The position numbers were made by a program, and so were the translations under genes. The notes below the pieces were generated by a model. It did not search any database and had not been told where the DNA came from. It saw nothing but the letters and a program-made list of their open reading frames with translations. A stretch of 64,000 nucleotides of DNA. Source: Symsagittifera roscoffensis (Eukaryota; Xenacoelomorpha; Acoela; Convolutidae). The DNA lies in assembly GCF_963678635.1 (NCBI RefSeq), contig NC_087062.1, forward strand, positions 62,650,753 through 62,714,752, read 5' to 3'. The first letter of the stretch is position 1; every line of letters begins with the position of its first letter. Shown here one piece after another: positions 43,520 to 55,981 of this stretch.

Positions 43520-44255
43520 TCCAAACACGCGTAGTTTAGAAAATATTCCTAATTTCTGTTTGTTTTGGCTTTTGATAAATGTAACTGAATATTTATGCTC
43601 AGTGTTTTTTTTTCAAATCACCAAATATTGTATTGTTCAAAAATAGCCTTGTCTATTATTTTCAAATTTATAGTTAAGTTGGAAGGCAGTCGTAAGGTTC
43701 AGTTGAAATATACATACAATCGCAAATGGTTCAAATATCGGTGAAATCACTGTGTCGGCAATTAAGGATATATATTCTCAACGACTATATTACAGAAACT
43801 TATTACCAGCCATCAAATCTGAATATAAACTTTTTGACTTAACAACTAATTTAACTAAATCACATGAATCATTCGGGGCAGAATATTTTCGAGGCAACAG
43901 CATATCTGTTCTGATTGAATCTCTGGCTCACAGGAGGTTTTTGAACATGTCTGCATTTCAAATCAACTTTTATTAGATTTTTTCTTTGTTGAATTTAAAT
44001 CAGCTTTTAATTTCTTATTTGTACCGACTTTCGAAGAAAACAGAATGTATGCTTGGTGTGGTATTTTTATTAAGTTAATTTTCGGCGATCGAAATATAGT
44101 TTTTAACAAAACATTTTTCATGCCCCATTGAAAATATCGACTCCCTAAAATCATATTGTAAACGATATTCTACCTCCGCTTTGCCATGATATACGAGCAG
44201 TCTTGTTTCGTTTTCGCCTCTTTTTTCGCTTCAGGTTTTTTCGGCATAACTTTTT
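43520..44255. repeat. Segmental direct repeat, unit 1
   Basis: This segment, from 'cctaatttctgtttgttttggctttt' through 'cactgtgtcggcaattaaggat', 'gaatcattcggggcagaat' and 'catgatatacgagcagtcttg' to 'ttttttcggcataac', recurs in the same order at 44300-45095. There is no sustained coding frame. Confidence 0.75.
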
Positions 44256-44299
44256 TCGGCTAATGTTATCTGTTAATACGCGCTGTTTTTAAAGAATAG

Positions 44300-44528
44300 T
44301 TCTCATTTCTATTTGTTTTGGCTTTTCGAAAATGTAACTGCATATTTATGCTTGGTGTTTTGTTTTCAAATCACCAAAATTTGTATAGTTCAAAAATAGC
44401 CGTGTCTATTTTTTTTTCAAAATTATAGTTAAGTTAAAAGGCAGTCGTAAGGCTCAGTTGAAATGAACAGTCGCAAGTGGTTCAAATCTCTGTGAAATCA
44501 CTGTGTCGGCATTTAAGGACCTTATCAA

Positions 44529-44584
<56 letters not shown>

Positions 44585-45095
44585 TCAACGATAATATTAC
44601 AGAGTCTTATTACCAGTCATCAAATCTGAATATACACTTTTTGGCTTAACAACTAATTTAACTAAATTACTTGAATCATTCGGGGGCAGAATCATTTCGA
44701 GGCAACAGCATATGTTTTGATGGAATGTCTGGCTCACAAGAGAAATGTCTGGCTCACAAGAGAATGTCTGGCTCACAAGAGCATGTCTGCATTTCAATTA
44801 CTTTTTTTTCGATTTTTTTCATTGTTGAATTTAAATCAACTCTTAAATTCTTATTTGTTCCGACTTTTGAAGAAAACAGAATATTTATGCTTGATGTGGC
44901 CTTTTTTGTTCAGTTAATTTTCGGTGATCGAAATATTATTTTTTAACTAAATATTTTAATGCCCCATTGAAGATATCGACTCCCTAAAATCAAATTTTAA
45001 AAAATTATTTTACTTCCGCTTTGCCATGATATACGAGCAGTCTTGTTTTTTTTCGCTTCTTTTTTTCGCTTCCAGGTTTTTTCGGCATAACTTGT
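44300..45095. repeat. Segmental direct repeat, unit 2
   Basis: The second copy of the preceding unit. It differs by an expanded TA microsatellite and by a short threefold repeat of GTCTGGCTCACAAGAG at about 44724-44785, which is single in unit 1. Confidence 0.75.
44531..44583. repeat. (TA)n microsatellite
   Basis: About 26 AT dinucleotides without interruption. Unit 1 of the segmental repeat has only TATATAT at the same place, so the expansion followed the duplication. Confidence 0.95.
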
Positions 45096-45099
45096 TTTG

Positions 45100-47235
45100 G
45101 CATATGTTGTATCTCCTAATTTGCCTTATAGGTCGTTAAATTCTTTTGTGCTGCGTGGGGGGGGGGCGTAAAACATATAGTTCAAGCTGTTTTTGTTCAC
45201 TTCATAACGGTAGTCTACCCAAATATTGTCTGCTTTGTTACTGCTTGATAACTTTAGTTTTTCAATGACTTTTCAACAGCCAGTTTTTCACTGGCATTTG
45301 TGTTTCCCAGCATCTTTCCTCAAATTGGACTGCGTTCGATATAAATGTTTAAAAAAATTATTCGATGTTTTCTTTTCGATTTATTGGCTTTTGTCCTAAT
45401 TTTTGCGGATAGTTGTCTTGCTGGTTTTGTGTTGTATCGCAAGTGGCGCGGAAGCTCTGCGTCGATTCATGCGCAAAGTAGTTCTTAAAAGTAGTTCTTA
45501 AAAATAAAAGAGCTTCCAATTGTTTTTAAACAATCATGAGCAATGCCTTTTTTACGCCGAGATCATGATACTTTCAATTAACCGATCTGCTCCAAATTCT
45601 TTACACGGCTTCAAAAAGTTTTTTCAGATGGTCATTTTAATCCCGTTTAAATGTTCACCAGTTAATTTATTTAGACCGCACTCTGAAATAATATTTTTTT
45701 GCTGTTAATTTTTTGAGCTTCCTGATTTTCGATAGGATGTTTTTTAACCTTGTTTGCGAATGGTATATATGATCAATATGAAAGAGTGTGCTTAAGCATT
45801 TAAATACATAGCGACATTACAAGGTTTTTTTTATTGAAAACTGTACCTCGCAATTTTTTGGATTAACTTTGAATTAAGTTTTTTCGGCTTCTAGTGTTTT
45901 GAATCTGTCCACTTGGTTTTTTTTTCTAATATCGGAGTGGTTTATCGGTTAAGCATTGTTTTAATAACATAAAGAGAACCTCTTAGCCTAACCTCTTTTC
46001 TGTTTATTGACTGATATTTTTATCGTCTATTAGTATTCCATTTGATTTTGATAACATCGTAAAAAGAGTCATAGGAGCGTTGAAATGTGGCAAATTAAGA
46101 AGCAGAGAAAAGGTGATCATTTTTCAAATCTCAACTATATGTATGAAAGTTTTTTTTTATGTTAATACTGGGCTTTTCAATTTGAGTTCAATTTCATTCC
46201 AACCTAATTAAGTCATTTTTGTGTTCCGTTTCGCGTTCAATTTCAATGTCTCTTTTTAAATAACATTTTTTAATCCGCTTTTTTAAGTGTAGTCACTGCT
46301 GCCGGTTATTTGATTTGAGGTGGTGTTAACTTCGAAGAAGTGTTATTTACGAAACGCAGCAAGGCTAGATGGCTCAACTGTAAAGCAGTGAAGGCGAGTG
46401 ACACATTATCTGAGCATCCGTTTGCCTAATCGCGTAGTTTTTTCATATTTCAAAGCTGGTTTTTTTCTAATGCGCACTTCTGCCGTTTTTGCGCTCTTAC
46501 ATAATTATAATAATTTCTCTTCTGGCTGTAAATCAGTGAATATATCTCGTTAGGCGCTTGCTGTGCTGGGTAAGTTTGGTTTGACAGTTTTGTGCAAATT
46601 CCTGTTTGATAAATAATTCAGCAAATTCCGGTTTTATATGATTAATTTTTTTAGACGCCTCGAAAAAATTCACTATTCTCGAAAAACAGTTTTTTTTTCC
46701 AAAAATTACTGTACCGATTTTTAAAAACATGGCTCCAATGGCAAGACCGCCCACTACTCTGTGTCACTGCATATTCCTCTAGTATATATTTACCTTACCT
46801 CCCATTCTACAGCCTTCGAAAAACAGCATTGAAGTTGTTTAACATATTCGTTTCAACTTAGTGTTATTTACAATTTCTAACAGTGATGTCAGCGATTTCT
46901 TAAAATGGAATACACTCCGCGTTTTTCAGATTGCATATCATTCCGCTTCAGGGGGGTGGGAGAGAAGGATGCATTTTGATGAGTGCTAATTCTAATTTTT
47001 CTGCTCTGGATTTCGGGTTATTTTTGGAACTCTTCATCGTATTGTATTGACGTATGGGAAACTCAGAGCCCAGCTTGGCGCCGAGAAACCTGGAAAACTG
47101 GCATTTCTCTTCAAGAAATTTATAGCTTCTTTATGTGTTCAATTATTTAACATAAATAACAATTTTTTTCAATAGTTAACTGTTAGCTTGTTATGTTGGG
47201 AAATAACATAGTTTACCAATTCTGCCGAAAAACTG
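45100..47235. other. AT-rich repeats, no gene seen
   Basis: No supported gene. A run of G near 45158-45167, a SINE-tail-like segment near 45430 ('tatcgcaagtggcgcggaagctctgc') and a tRNA-A-box-like TGGCTCAACTGTAAAGC near 46372 are the only recognisable items. Confidence 0.45.
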
Positions 47236-47239
47236 TGGT

Positions 47240-47890
47240 GTGAGTATTGACCAAAACTTTTGGATTTTTTTTTCATTTTCTCGAACATTGCCATTCAAAT
47301 CTGAGATTTTTGTTTTAATGGATAGAATTGCTTGTGAGAAGCTCCCCTTCATCAGCGGCTGCGCCCAATTTTTTTACACAAAAAATTATGGTCCTCCAAA
47401 AAGTCAAATTTTGATTTTTGACCGTTTTTTCAATCTTTTTGATTCCTCGAAAACTACCCTCCGAATTCTATTTCAATGGAGAGAACAGGCTGAGGAAAGC
47501 TCTCTGCGTTAGTGACTAAACCCACACTTTTTCTAACACAAAGTTATCGTCATCGTAAAAGCCATATTTTTGACCGCTTTTTGAAATTTTTTGACTATTC
47601 TCGAAAACTACTTACCAAATCTGAGATTTTGGATTCAATAAAAAACATGTTTAAAGCTCCCCTATAGAAGCGGCTACGCCCAAATTTGTAAAAGAAAAGT
47701 TCATCGCCCTCGGAAAAGCAAAATTAAGATTTTTTGACCGTTTTTGATTTGTCTCGAAAACTATAGCAAATCTGAGGTGTTTTGGTTCAATCGAAAAAAG
47801 GGTTGTGAAAACTGTATAAGCGGCGTCGTCCAAATTTTCTAACAAAAAAATTTTTGTCCTCAGAAAAGTAAATATTTTGATTTCTTGAAA
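47240..47890. repeat. Tandem array of ~165-bp units (family T), four copies
   Basis: Four diverged units start near 47275, 47450, 47603 and 47755. Each has 'tctcgaaaactac', 'caaatctgagatttt', 'ttcaat(c/g)gaaaa', 'aagcggctacgcccaaattt' and 'tttttgaccgttttt' in that order. The same unit recurs in the AFG1L introns (60860-61530 and 63060-63560). Confidence 0.65.
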
Positions 47891-48129
47891 CACTCAGCCG
47901 AATCGAGGCAACGGTTAGAAGCCTCCATGCATAAGCAGCTACGTCTTAAAGTTTTCGGGAAAATTTCAATATCCAAAAAAATTCACTCTAATTTTATCAG
48001 AGAAACAACTAAGTTTAGGGTAAAGTCCATTTTCGAATTTTTCATCAGTTCAACAAATTCAAAATTCTCAAACACGTACCTCCAGTTTTATCTGGGCAAT
48101 AGTTGAAAAAGTGAAGGAAGTTATAGACT

Positions 48130-48620
48130 TTTGTTTCCAACCATTTGAAAAATGTGGAGGAATTTTGTATTCGGGTGTTTTAGTTTTTAAATTTATTGTT
48201 TTTTATGCGAAATCAGGTACAAATAATCATCAGAATGAGTCGAATTATATATCATTTTAAAGGCCTTTCAAAGCCCATTTTGAAAAACTTTCTCGTTGTC
48301 GAGAACAACCGGTTTGAAGATTTTGATTTCGGTTTAATTTTGAGCTACTACGGTATGTCAAAACAAGGTTTGCAGGCTTACGATTGCTTATTTAAGCTTA
48401 ATTTCAACCGATAAAATCTATTTTCACAAGAGTAAAGTTAGCTTTTGAATTTTCTTAGCGCCAATGACTGTCGAATAAACCTAGTTTTGTTTTTTGTTCA
48501 CATCTTGCTATCACATCACACAAAAAAGGATACTAATTTGGAAAAAAAAATTGTTGTTTTTTGAGAGTCGATGGTATGAACATTTCGTGCTGTTTGCGCA
48601 GTTTTCGGCTATCCTTGTTT
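48130..48620. repeat. Dispersed family D copy
   Basis: It runs from 'tttgtttccaaccatttgaaaaatg' through 'gtattcgggtgttttagttttt', 'atcaggtac' and 'gtcgagaacaaccggtttgaag'. Other copies are at 50620-51160, 57890-58490, and inverted at 53860-54480. Confidence 0.55.
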
Positions 48621-49803
48621 TTATTTTGTAATCATTCTTTCTCTGTATAAGAAGCGTTGAAAAGTTCTGCTTTGCTTATTTTTTAGAAACTGCTAATTTT
48701 GGATGCTCGTCACTGATGGTGCATAAATATTGTCGGATATATTTGTTATCGAAAGGATCTTTGATCAGTTAAACAGGTTCCGCTCGAAAGTGATGCAATC
48801 AGAAAAAAAAGCTATCTTCAAAATTGTTTTGTCGTCAATACCTTATTAAAGAGGCATTTAACGTGACTTATTTTTGAGAAGTCCTTAAGTTGACATTAAT
48901 TTGCCAATATATTGCAATCTTTAAAATATTAACTGAAGTCAATTTTTAAAAAAAATTTCACGAATTTTAAAATTCCCAAAACTATGGCGTAGCGGTGTTA
49001 ACGTGCTCTCAACAGTTGCAGACCTGGCCTCCATGAATGACTGCTCAAATCTTTGTAGTTTCTTATGGTTTTGCTTTTTAAATTCGAAAAACACTGAAAA
49101 ATTACTTCTCAAATTTTCAAATCTTCGGCTTGATCTTCTGCGACTTGTCCGAGATCAGACATTTTTTTAATATAATTTTCAAAGATTAAAAAAATCTTAT
49201 TTTTTGAAATTTTCAACCCTATAGTTGGGTGGTGTCAGGGTAATTGCAGGGATTGCAAATCTGGCCTCCAAAGATGACTGTTCAAATCTTCGAGATTTGA
49301 CATTTTTGAAAAGTTTTCAAAAAGATTTTTCGAAAGTATTTTTCTTAAATATGAAAGTAAACCCTATGGCGTAGTGCTCTGATGGTATTCCCATGCGTTG
49401 CCCGTCTGGTTTCTGATTTCGGCCGGTCAAATAATTTAAGTTTCCGAAAAAGACGATTGCTATTGATTTCAAAATTTTCTATGAAATTAATTTTATCAAA
49501 AAATGGCGGATATTTTTAAATCAAATAGGCTGGATCAAACGATTGATGGCAGCAAATGATATAGGCACGAGTTAATGAAGTTAAGTAACTAAGTAAAAAT
49601 CACTTAGGAATGTTGTGATTTTACCCAAAATAAAATTCGTTTTAGATTTTTTAATACGAGTTTAAAATACGAAGACCTAAAACACAGTGATTTTGGACTT
49701 AGGACTCCGATATATGAAAACGTTATTAGATGCTCTGTCTGTTCCTAATGTTACATTAAATGTCGTTTTTTTTTTATATTTTAACCATTATATACACCTA
49801 ATT

Positions 49804-50341
49804 CAGTGCTGATTTAAATTATCCGGACAAAACTAATACAACTTGAATTTTCAACCATGTTTTTCTCAAATTGGGTTAATATTAGGCTAAAAGTGAAGAC
49901 AAAAAAACTTGCTTAGAATTTCATCAGGATTAATATTTTTCTCCGAAATTTTCAACCAAAATTTTACCCCAAAAATGGATCATTTTGGCTTTTTTCAGTT
50001 AATCAAGAATTAAGCTGAAACTATTTTGTTAATTGATGAGGAATATATATCACAAGAAGCCTCTTTCACAGCCCAACAAAGTTCTAGAAGGGCTGTGGAA
50101 GAGGCTTCTTGTGATATATATTTCTCATCAATTAACAAATCTTGATTAATTGAAAAAAGCTAAAATTACCCATTTTGGGGTAAAATTTTGGTTGAGAATT
50201 TGGAGAAAAAGTTGCACTATATTAATTCTGATAAAATTCTAAGCAACTTTTGTTCTCTTCACTTTTTGTCTAATCTTAACCCAAACGTGATTGAAAGTTC
50301 AAGTTTTGTTCATTTTGTCCGGATAATTTAAATCAGCACTG
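49804..50341. mobile_element. 538-bp foldback (near-perfect palindrome)
   Basis: CAGTGCTGATTTAAATTATC starts the left arm and GATAATTTAAATCAGCACTG ends the right arm. The arms pair almost to the centre, where TCACAAGAAGCCTCTTTC faces its complement with one mismatch around a 15-base loop at about 50070-50084. The CAGTGCTG end resembles Tc1/mariner-type termini, but no clean TA duplication is visible (TT before, TA after). The outer and middle arms carry more differences and small indels than the centre. Confidence 0.8.
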
Positions 50342-50619
50342 TATACCGGAGTTGCAAGCCACACGCTAGTTTTCTTTTATTGCTCGTAGCGATGGGAAAG
50401 GTTTGTTTTTAGGCGTAGTTCAAATCAATCTCCAATAGCAAAGGTGATTACTGGTTGGAATTTTATCTGCTCGCTTTTCACTCCAATGGCTCCAAGTAAA
50501 GAATGCATCAACCTTTAAAAAGTTTTCAGGCCTTGTATTATTTTTGTGCTGCATCTTAAATATTGTGCGAGCGTGTTAGTGAGAAGGTGCTGAGAAGCAT
50601 TAAAGTAAATTTAAAAGTT

Positions 50620-51160
50620 TGAAATGTTTCTTTGTTCCGACCATTAAAAATGGAGTGGGACTTTGTATTCAGGTGTGTGTTAGTTTTTTTGTGTGTTTTA
50701 GACGCAAAATTAGGCACCACAAATAATGATCGGACTGGGTTGAGTGATATATCATAATAGAGCCCTTTCAGTCGTGATTTGAATAACATTTAAAAACTTC
50801 TAAAAAATTCCCAGTGTCGAGAAAAACGGTTTGAAGTTTTTGATTTTTTGTCTATTTTCAATCGAATAAAGCGATCGAGTAAAGTTCTTTGTGTATAAAA
50901 ATTACCAATTTAGGCCGAAAGTTGATAACTTTTTTTATAGTTTTGGAAGCCTTATTTAGCGCAATATAAATCTCAATTTTTGTTTATTTATTTTGCAGAC
51001 AATTATAGTCGTTGATGCCTAATTCGCTAAATTTTCGCAGTTGCATAGCGCTATCATTACACAACGTACAAGAAAAGACACTAACTTAACTTACTAAAAA
51101 ACAGAATGTGGTCGAAACATTGTGCTACTTGCACAGCAACCGGCTATCCTTGTTAAGCTT
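50620..51160. repeat. Dispersed family D copy, with 'gctacttgcacagcaaccggctatcc' tail
   Basis: The most complete copy: 'ttccgaccattaaaaatgg', 'tgtattcaggtgtgtgttag', 'ccacaaataatgatcggactgg', 'gtgtcgagaaaaacggtttgaag', 'aagcgatcgagtaaag', and the tail GTGGTCGAAACATTGTGCTA then CAGCAACCGGCTATCCTTGT. The tail alone also occurs near 58780 and, altered, near 22810 and 23080. Confidence 0.6.
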
Positions 51161-51389
51161 GCCATTAGCAAGCCTCAGAAACTGAAATGTAGACTTTTTC
51201 AGCGTCAAAGAAGTTAGGAAGACACTTAAGTAAGTCATGTTGATTTCTTTTTTTTTCGTTTTTTTTTTCAGTAAAACTATTGAATTTTGATTTTTTTGCG
51301 GCTTGATTTTTTTTTCTGAACTTCAGTTCGTTTTTTTGTTAAAAGGAAGACAAAATCTAGTATTGGACAATAAAAATTCAAAGGTAACA

Positions 51390-51620
51390 AAAAATGATCG
51401 ACTTCTAGTTTCGAAATCGGAATTTAATCTTTGTATCTAGTTTTCTCAAATGGTGTTATTTTTATCAAGTTTCAGTCATATCTTGCTCTCGAGTTTCAAA
51501 GAGCTGCAGAAGCATTTATTGTTTTTATTTTGAAATTTGAAAGTTTTTCAATAAAAATGAAGTCAAATGTTTTTCCTTACGCTCATTGACACTTTTTCAA
51601 CTGTCTGTTGTCTAGTTTTT
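51390..51620. repeat. Dispersed family R copy
   Basis: It shows AATGATCGACTTCTAGTTTCG, 'tatctagttttctcaaatgg' and 'gctcattgacactttttcaactgtctgttg', the family R order. Confidence 0.55.
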
Positions 51621-51833
51621 AAACAAAATCAGTTGAATCATCTGAGAGCTCGGATTGTGATGAACTCAAACTCCTTAACGTCTCTGGCAAATTGCTTCTA
51701 GATGTAATGATTGTATCGGGGATGGCAAAGGTTCTAGGTTCGAATCTGGCCTGTGCCTGCTTTTTTTTCCAACGTGCCTATTGTTTGTCGCTTTAGCTGG
51801 TACCTCACTAAAGATATAAACTTAGCTGGCACC

Positions 51834-51873
51834 AAAGATATAAACTCTCTCTGAAAAGAGAGTTTATATCTTT
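51834..51873. repeat. 17-bp perfect hairpin
   Basis: AAAGATATAAACTCTCT pairs with AGAGAGTTTATATCTTT across CTGAAA. A partial third copy of the arm (AAAGATATAAACTTAGCTGG) lies at 51810-51829. Confidence 0.85.
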
Positions 51874-52374
51874 CGCGACAAGTTCTCTCAAGTAAATCGA
51901 AAATATAAATTAAAATTAATTTTTTTATTTATTTTAACTGAGATCAGTGAGGAGTGTTTTAGCAACATAAATTTTTCGATGTTAGTTTTTGAACAGGAGT
52001 TTCGATGTTTCGAAAATCGATTAAAATTAAGAGCAAGAAATATCTCTATTTTTCGATACATTGCATAATTTATGATATACCCTTTTGTCAGTTGACTCGA
52101 AATTTGCTGAAAACAAAATAATGCACACAGTGGGTTGTGAATGTCTGATTGAAATCGAAATGCAACACAGATAGTGATATGATGTGATTCGACGTTGGCT
52201 TACAACACCTGGAATAAGAAACTAAAATATCGCATCTTGTTTTAAGCATAAAAAAGCGCTATTTTTTGGTTACAATAGATGCCTGCAATCTAAGTTTGTT
52301 TCAGATCTTTCTGATACCTTAAATACCTTATTGATCGGTTGCCTTAAGCGAGAAATTGCCTGCTCTTTTTCACA

Positions 52375-55300
52375 ATGGAAGAGGAAGATGATGAAGATGT
52401 GGATTTTGACATGATGCCTTGTTCCATGTTCGATTTTGATATGGAACCTGTTTTAAAACTGCAAATTGCAACGGAAAAAATAGACTCGGACACCGACCAA
52501 TGTGACCCCAAAATTGAAACTGTCAAACCCTGTGATCTTCGACAGGAACAACTAAAAAGTGCCTTCGCAGACTGTCGGAATCCAGAGCCGAAAAATGATC
52601 AAGCTGAATGCGACTTTTTAGCGAAAGGTGATTGGACGACTGAAGCACACGCCAGTGTATGTATCACAGAAGCTGCAAACGTCAAGAGAATACAATACAA
52701 TGATAACAACCAGCCATGCAAAACAAATTCTATTAAATTTAAGACACCTGTGAGCTCAGACAATATACAAGCTGAGAATAAAACTATACCATTGACCATT
52801 CAGATAGCTGAGCCGGCCTGTGAAACTTACAAAAAGCGAAGTTCAATCATAAAACAGATGCCAGGGGCCTTGGGATCCAGACCTATGATGTTGCAGAAAC
52901 GACTTAAAGCTGCATTTGCAAAAATTAAGGAAAGGGGCGATCCGTGGAAAGAGTTCCATATTGACGAGCTACCGGGTCAATTAGCAACTAGATATCGCTA
53001 CAATGCCAAGAAAAAATTGTGGGTCGAGGATCAGATAATAGTGAAGATGGAACCGGAAGCCTTCGCTCATGGGGCGATGCGAGGATGCCACAGGATGAAG
53101 AAACTGAGTACGATCCACAGTCAAGATTGGAAAGAGGCTGCGAACTATGTGGCCAAAAAGTACATTGACAGAGTAGCTGATGATGTTTATTTTGAGGATG
53201 TGAAGTTGCAGATGGATGCGAAAATATGGGCTGAAATGTACAACAGAATGGGGCCTCCGAAGCAAATAGATATCTTCCAGGTAAAATAGAAGTTCTTTAA
53301 TACATATAGAAAGGCTGTCTTCAAATCTTTTTGTACATAATTTATGCTAGATTTGAAAAAGTAAATTAAGCGTGGTAAATTTTAAGCAAACCACTTAAAT
53401 GTTATCTTCGTAATAAAAACAAAAAAGTCGGGACAGAAATTGATTTTATTTTTCATTTTCCTATTCTACTTAAATGCTTATGATTTATGTAAATTGTAAT
53501 AAACTAGGGCCTTAATGTGTTGCATGCATTAACACATATCACTTATTCGGACATGTCACCATGTTTAAAGATGTGCGTAATTAAAATGGAGGAAGGAGGT
53601 CAGCTGTTCCATGTGGAACACTTCATAGAGGGAGAGTACATCAAGTACAACTCCAACTCGGGCTTCGTGGATGAGCACATGAGACACACTCCACATGCAT
53701 TTAGTCATTTCACCTTCGAACACTCAGGTTCAATTTTTCTTGCAATCTGAATCACATTCCGAAAAAATCAGATCCCCTATGGGATCTTTCCTATATTCCG
53801 GCATATACCGGAGTAAGTCAGGCATATACGATTTCAATTGTTTTCAAAAAATAACAAAATCATAAAAATGAAAAAAAAATCAAAATTTTGTTTACTTTTT
53901 CAAATTTTTTGCCCTAATTATTTTAAACTGTTAGTAGAATGTTATTTTGCCAGAGAAGCTCTAAATGAAGCTTCTAAAACTATTTTTTCAGAAATTGAAG
54001 TTTTTCTACCCAAGTTGCTTATTTATATATATATTACGAACGTTACTCGATCGCTTGACTCGTTCGAAAATGGACGAAAATCAAAAATTTCAAACCGGTT
54101 TTTCCGAAACTGGGAAAATGTTTTGGAAGTTTTTAAATGTCGTTCGAATTGCAATTGAAAGGGCTTTAATATGATATATCAATCGACCCAGTCCGATTAT
54201 TATTTGTTATATGAGTCAACGCAGTCCGATTATTATTTGTGGTACCTGATTTTGTTGTAACATATTTGATACCAAATTTGTTTGAGGCTTGTGATTTTGC
54301 TGGAATTCAATTAATTTATTTTTTTTGCGTGGAAAAACTAAAACACACCCGAAAAAACTAAAACCTACCCGAATACAAAGCTCCTCCCCATTTTTAATGC
54401 TCGGAAAAAAATAAAAAAGCTAAAACAAACCCGAATACAACGTCCCTCCTCATTTTCAATGGTCGGAACAACCAGGGTTTTGTAATGTACCCTCATTAAA
54501 TTTATGAAAAGAAAAAACTAAAATTTGTTAGTACTTTTAAATGAAAATAATGGACGTACTGTTATCGTAACTCATTGAGCAAGTAAAGAATCCTTGTTGT
54601 TTTCAGGACATAAATTAATAGTCGTTGACATCCAGGGTGTGGGAGACCTGTACACAGATCCTCAGATACACACCTCAGAGGGAACCGATTACGGTGACGG
54701 TAATCTAGGCACCAAAGGTATGGCCTTATTTTTTCACTCACATCTCTGCAACCCCATTTGTAAGCTTCTAAATCTCAGTAAGTTTGACCTCAGTGAAGCA
54801 GAATTCAACGAAATCAAAACGGGGTCATCCAAAGCCATGTCTCCTGCGACCACTGTTGTTAATCCGAACAGACGCAGTAGATGTTCGGCTTCGGCCTCGA
54901 GTTTGTCACCGCATTCAGAACATACCGAGAGGCAGTTCTCATTTGACGGATCTGGTTCTGGATCCGGAATGGTTTTCAACATAGCGCAATCTCCCACAAA
55001 TGAATCGCCTAGTCGAAACGGTTCCATCGGTTCAATGCCTCAGAGTCCGAGCGAAGGAGAAGAAATGGTAATGAGTCGTCGAATACGTCACGAAGATTCG
55101 ATGTCGCTCGAGATCGGCAGTCCTTTGGATGAGCATTTTGAGTCGACGATGAGGAATCACAAGCCATCGACTGTCAATGGAATTGAAGATGTTTCGAAAA
55201 TAGTAGAGTCTTTAGTGACTGATTCGGTGCTGGGACAGATACACTTCGAGCTGGCGAAGTATCACGAGTTGGGAAGATTCGCAAACGAAGGCGAAATTGA

Positions 55301-55981
55301 CGCGGATTCTGCCTTATACCATTTAGGTGAGCAACAAATATAAGACTAATTGTGAATGAAATTAACTGTATAGCTCATATGTCATCCATGGAAGTTGTCT
55401 GATTGATCAAAAAATATATATAACACAAAAAGATAATCGCTGGAACGGGAAACTGTCTACTGATTTGTTGCGATTTTTTAGACATCGCCGCACAGCTTGA
55501 AAACGAAGAAGCCATCAGATGTCTTGCCCAGATCTACCTCCAAAGAGAAAATGACGTCATCCCTTCGGTAACTGTGCCTGAAACAGACGGCAACACCAAC
55601 AAAGGAGTCGACTTCATGATCCAAAGTGCCCACAAAGGAGACAGGGTCGCTCAAGTCTACATGGCAAAGGCATTCGAGACTGGATTCGGCCTGGGTACCA
55701 GGAAGAGCAAAAACTGGAAAGACGCTGCTGTATTCTATGACATGGCTATCAATTCGTCTTCGGGAGGTTGCGAGGGTATGGATGAACCGAGCTACAAGTT
55801 GATGGCGTCTCTGGCTAATTTATACCACAAAGGAGGCTTCGGACTGGAGAAAGATCCAAGTGCTTCTGGCGATTTGTATAACGAGGCAGCGGAAACTGCA
55901 ATGGCTCAGTTCAAAGGAGCTCTCGCTACCAAATATTTTGAGCTGGCTGAAGTTGCCTGGTCGGAAATGGAGGAAGAGTGA
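52375..55981 (+). CDS. Eukaryotic elongation factor 2 kinase
   Basis: This Ca/calmodulin-regulated alpha-kinase phosphorylates eEF2 and slows elongation in the cytosol. Exons 52375-53280, 53571-53727, 54607-55326 and 55482-55981 join in phases 0, 1 and 1, giving 760 residues (human 725). An acidic N-terminus precedes the calmodulin-binding region with DPWKEFHIDEL. The alpha-kinase domain has RYRYNAKKKLW, the ATP lysine in IIVKM (Lys 224), NYVAKKYID, DVYFEDVKLQM, NSNSGFV, the catalytic Asp in VVDIQGVGDLYTDP (Asp 362) and GDGNLG. A Ser-rich linker follows. The C-terminal SEL1-like repeats end KYFELAEVAWSEMEEE, matching the family's eEF2-binding tail. The Trp that anchors calmodulin in vertebrates appears to be Leu here (QKRLKAAF). 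An acceptor-like site at 52303-52304 lies 70 bases before the ATG. Confidence 0.95.
53860..54480. repeat. Dispersed family D copy, inverted, in eEF2K intron 2
   Basis: Read on the minus strand it shows the family order: 'ccgaccattgaaaatgagg', 'tgtattcggg', 'aggtaccacaaataat', 'gactgggtcgattgatatat', 'ccggtttgaaattttt'. Part of the element ('cagtccgattattatttgt') is duplicated at 54190 and 54225. Confidence 0.55.
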
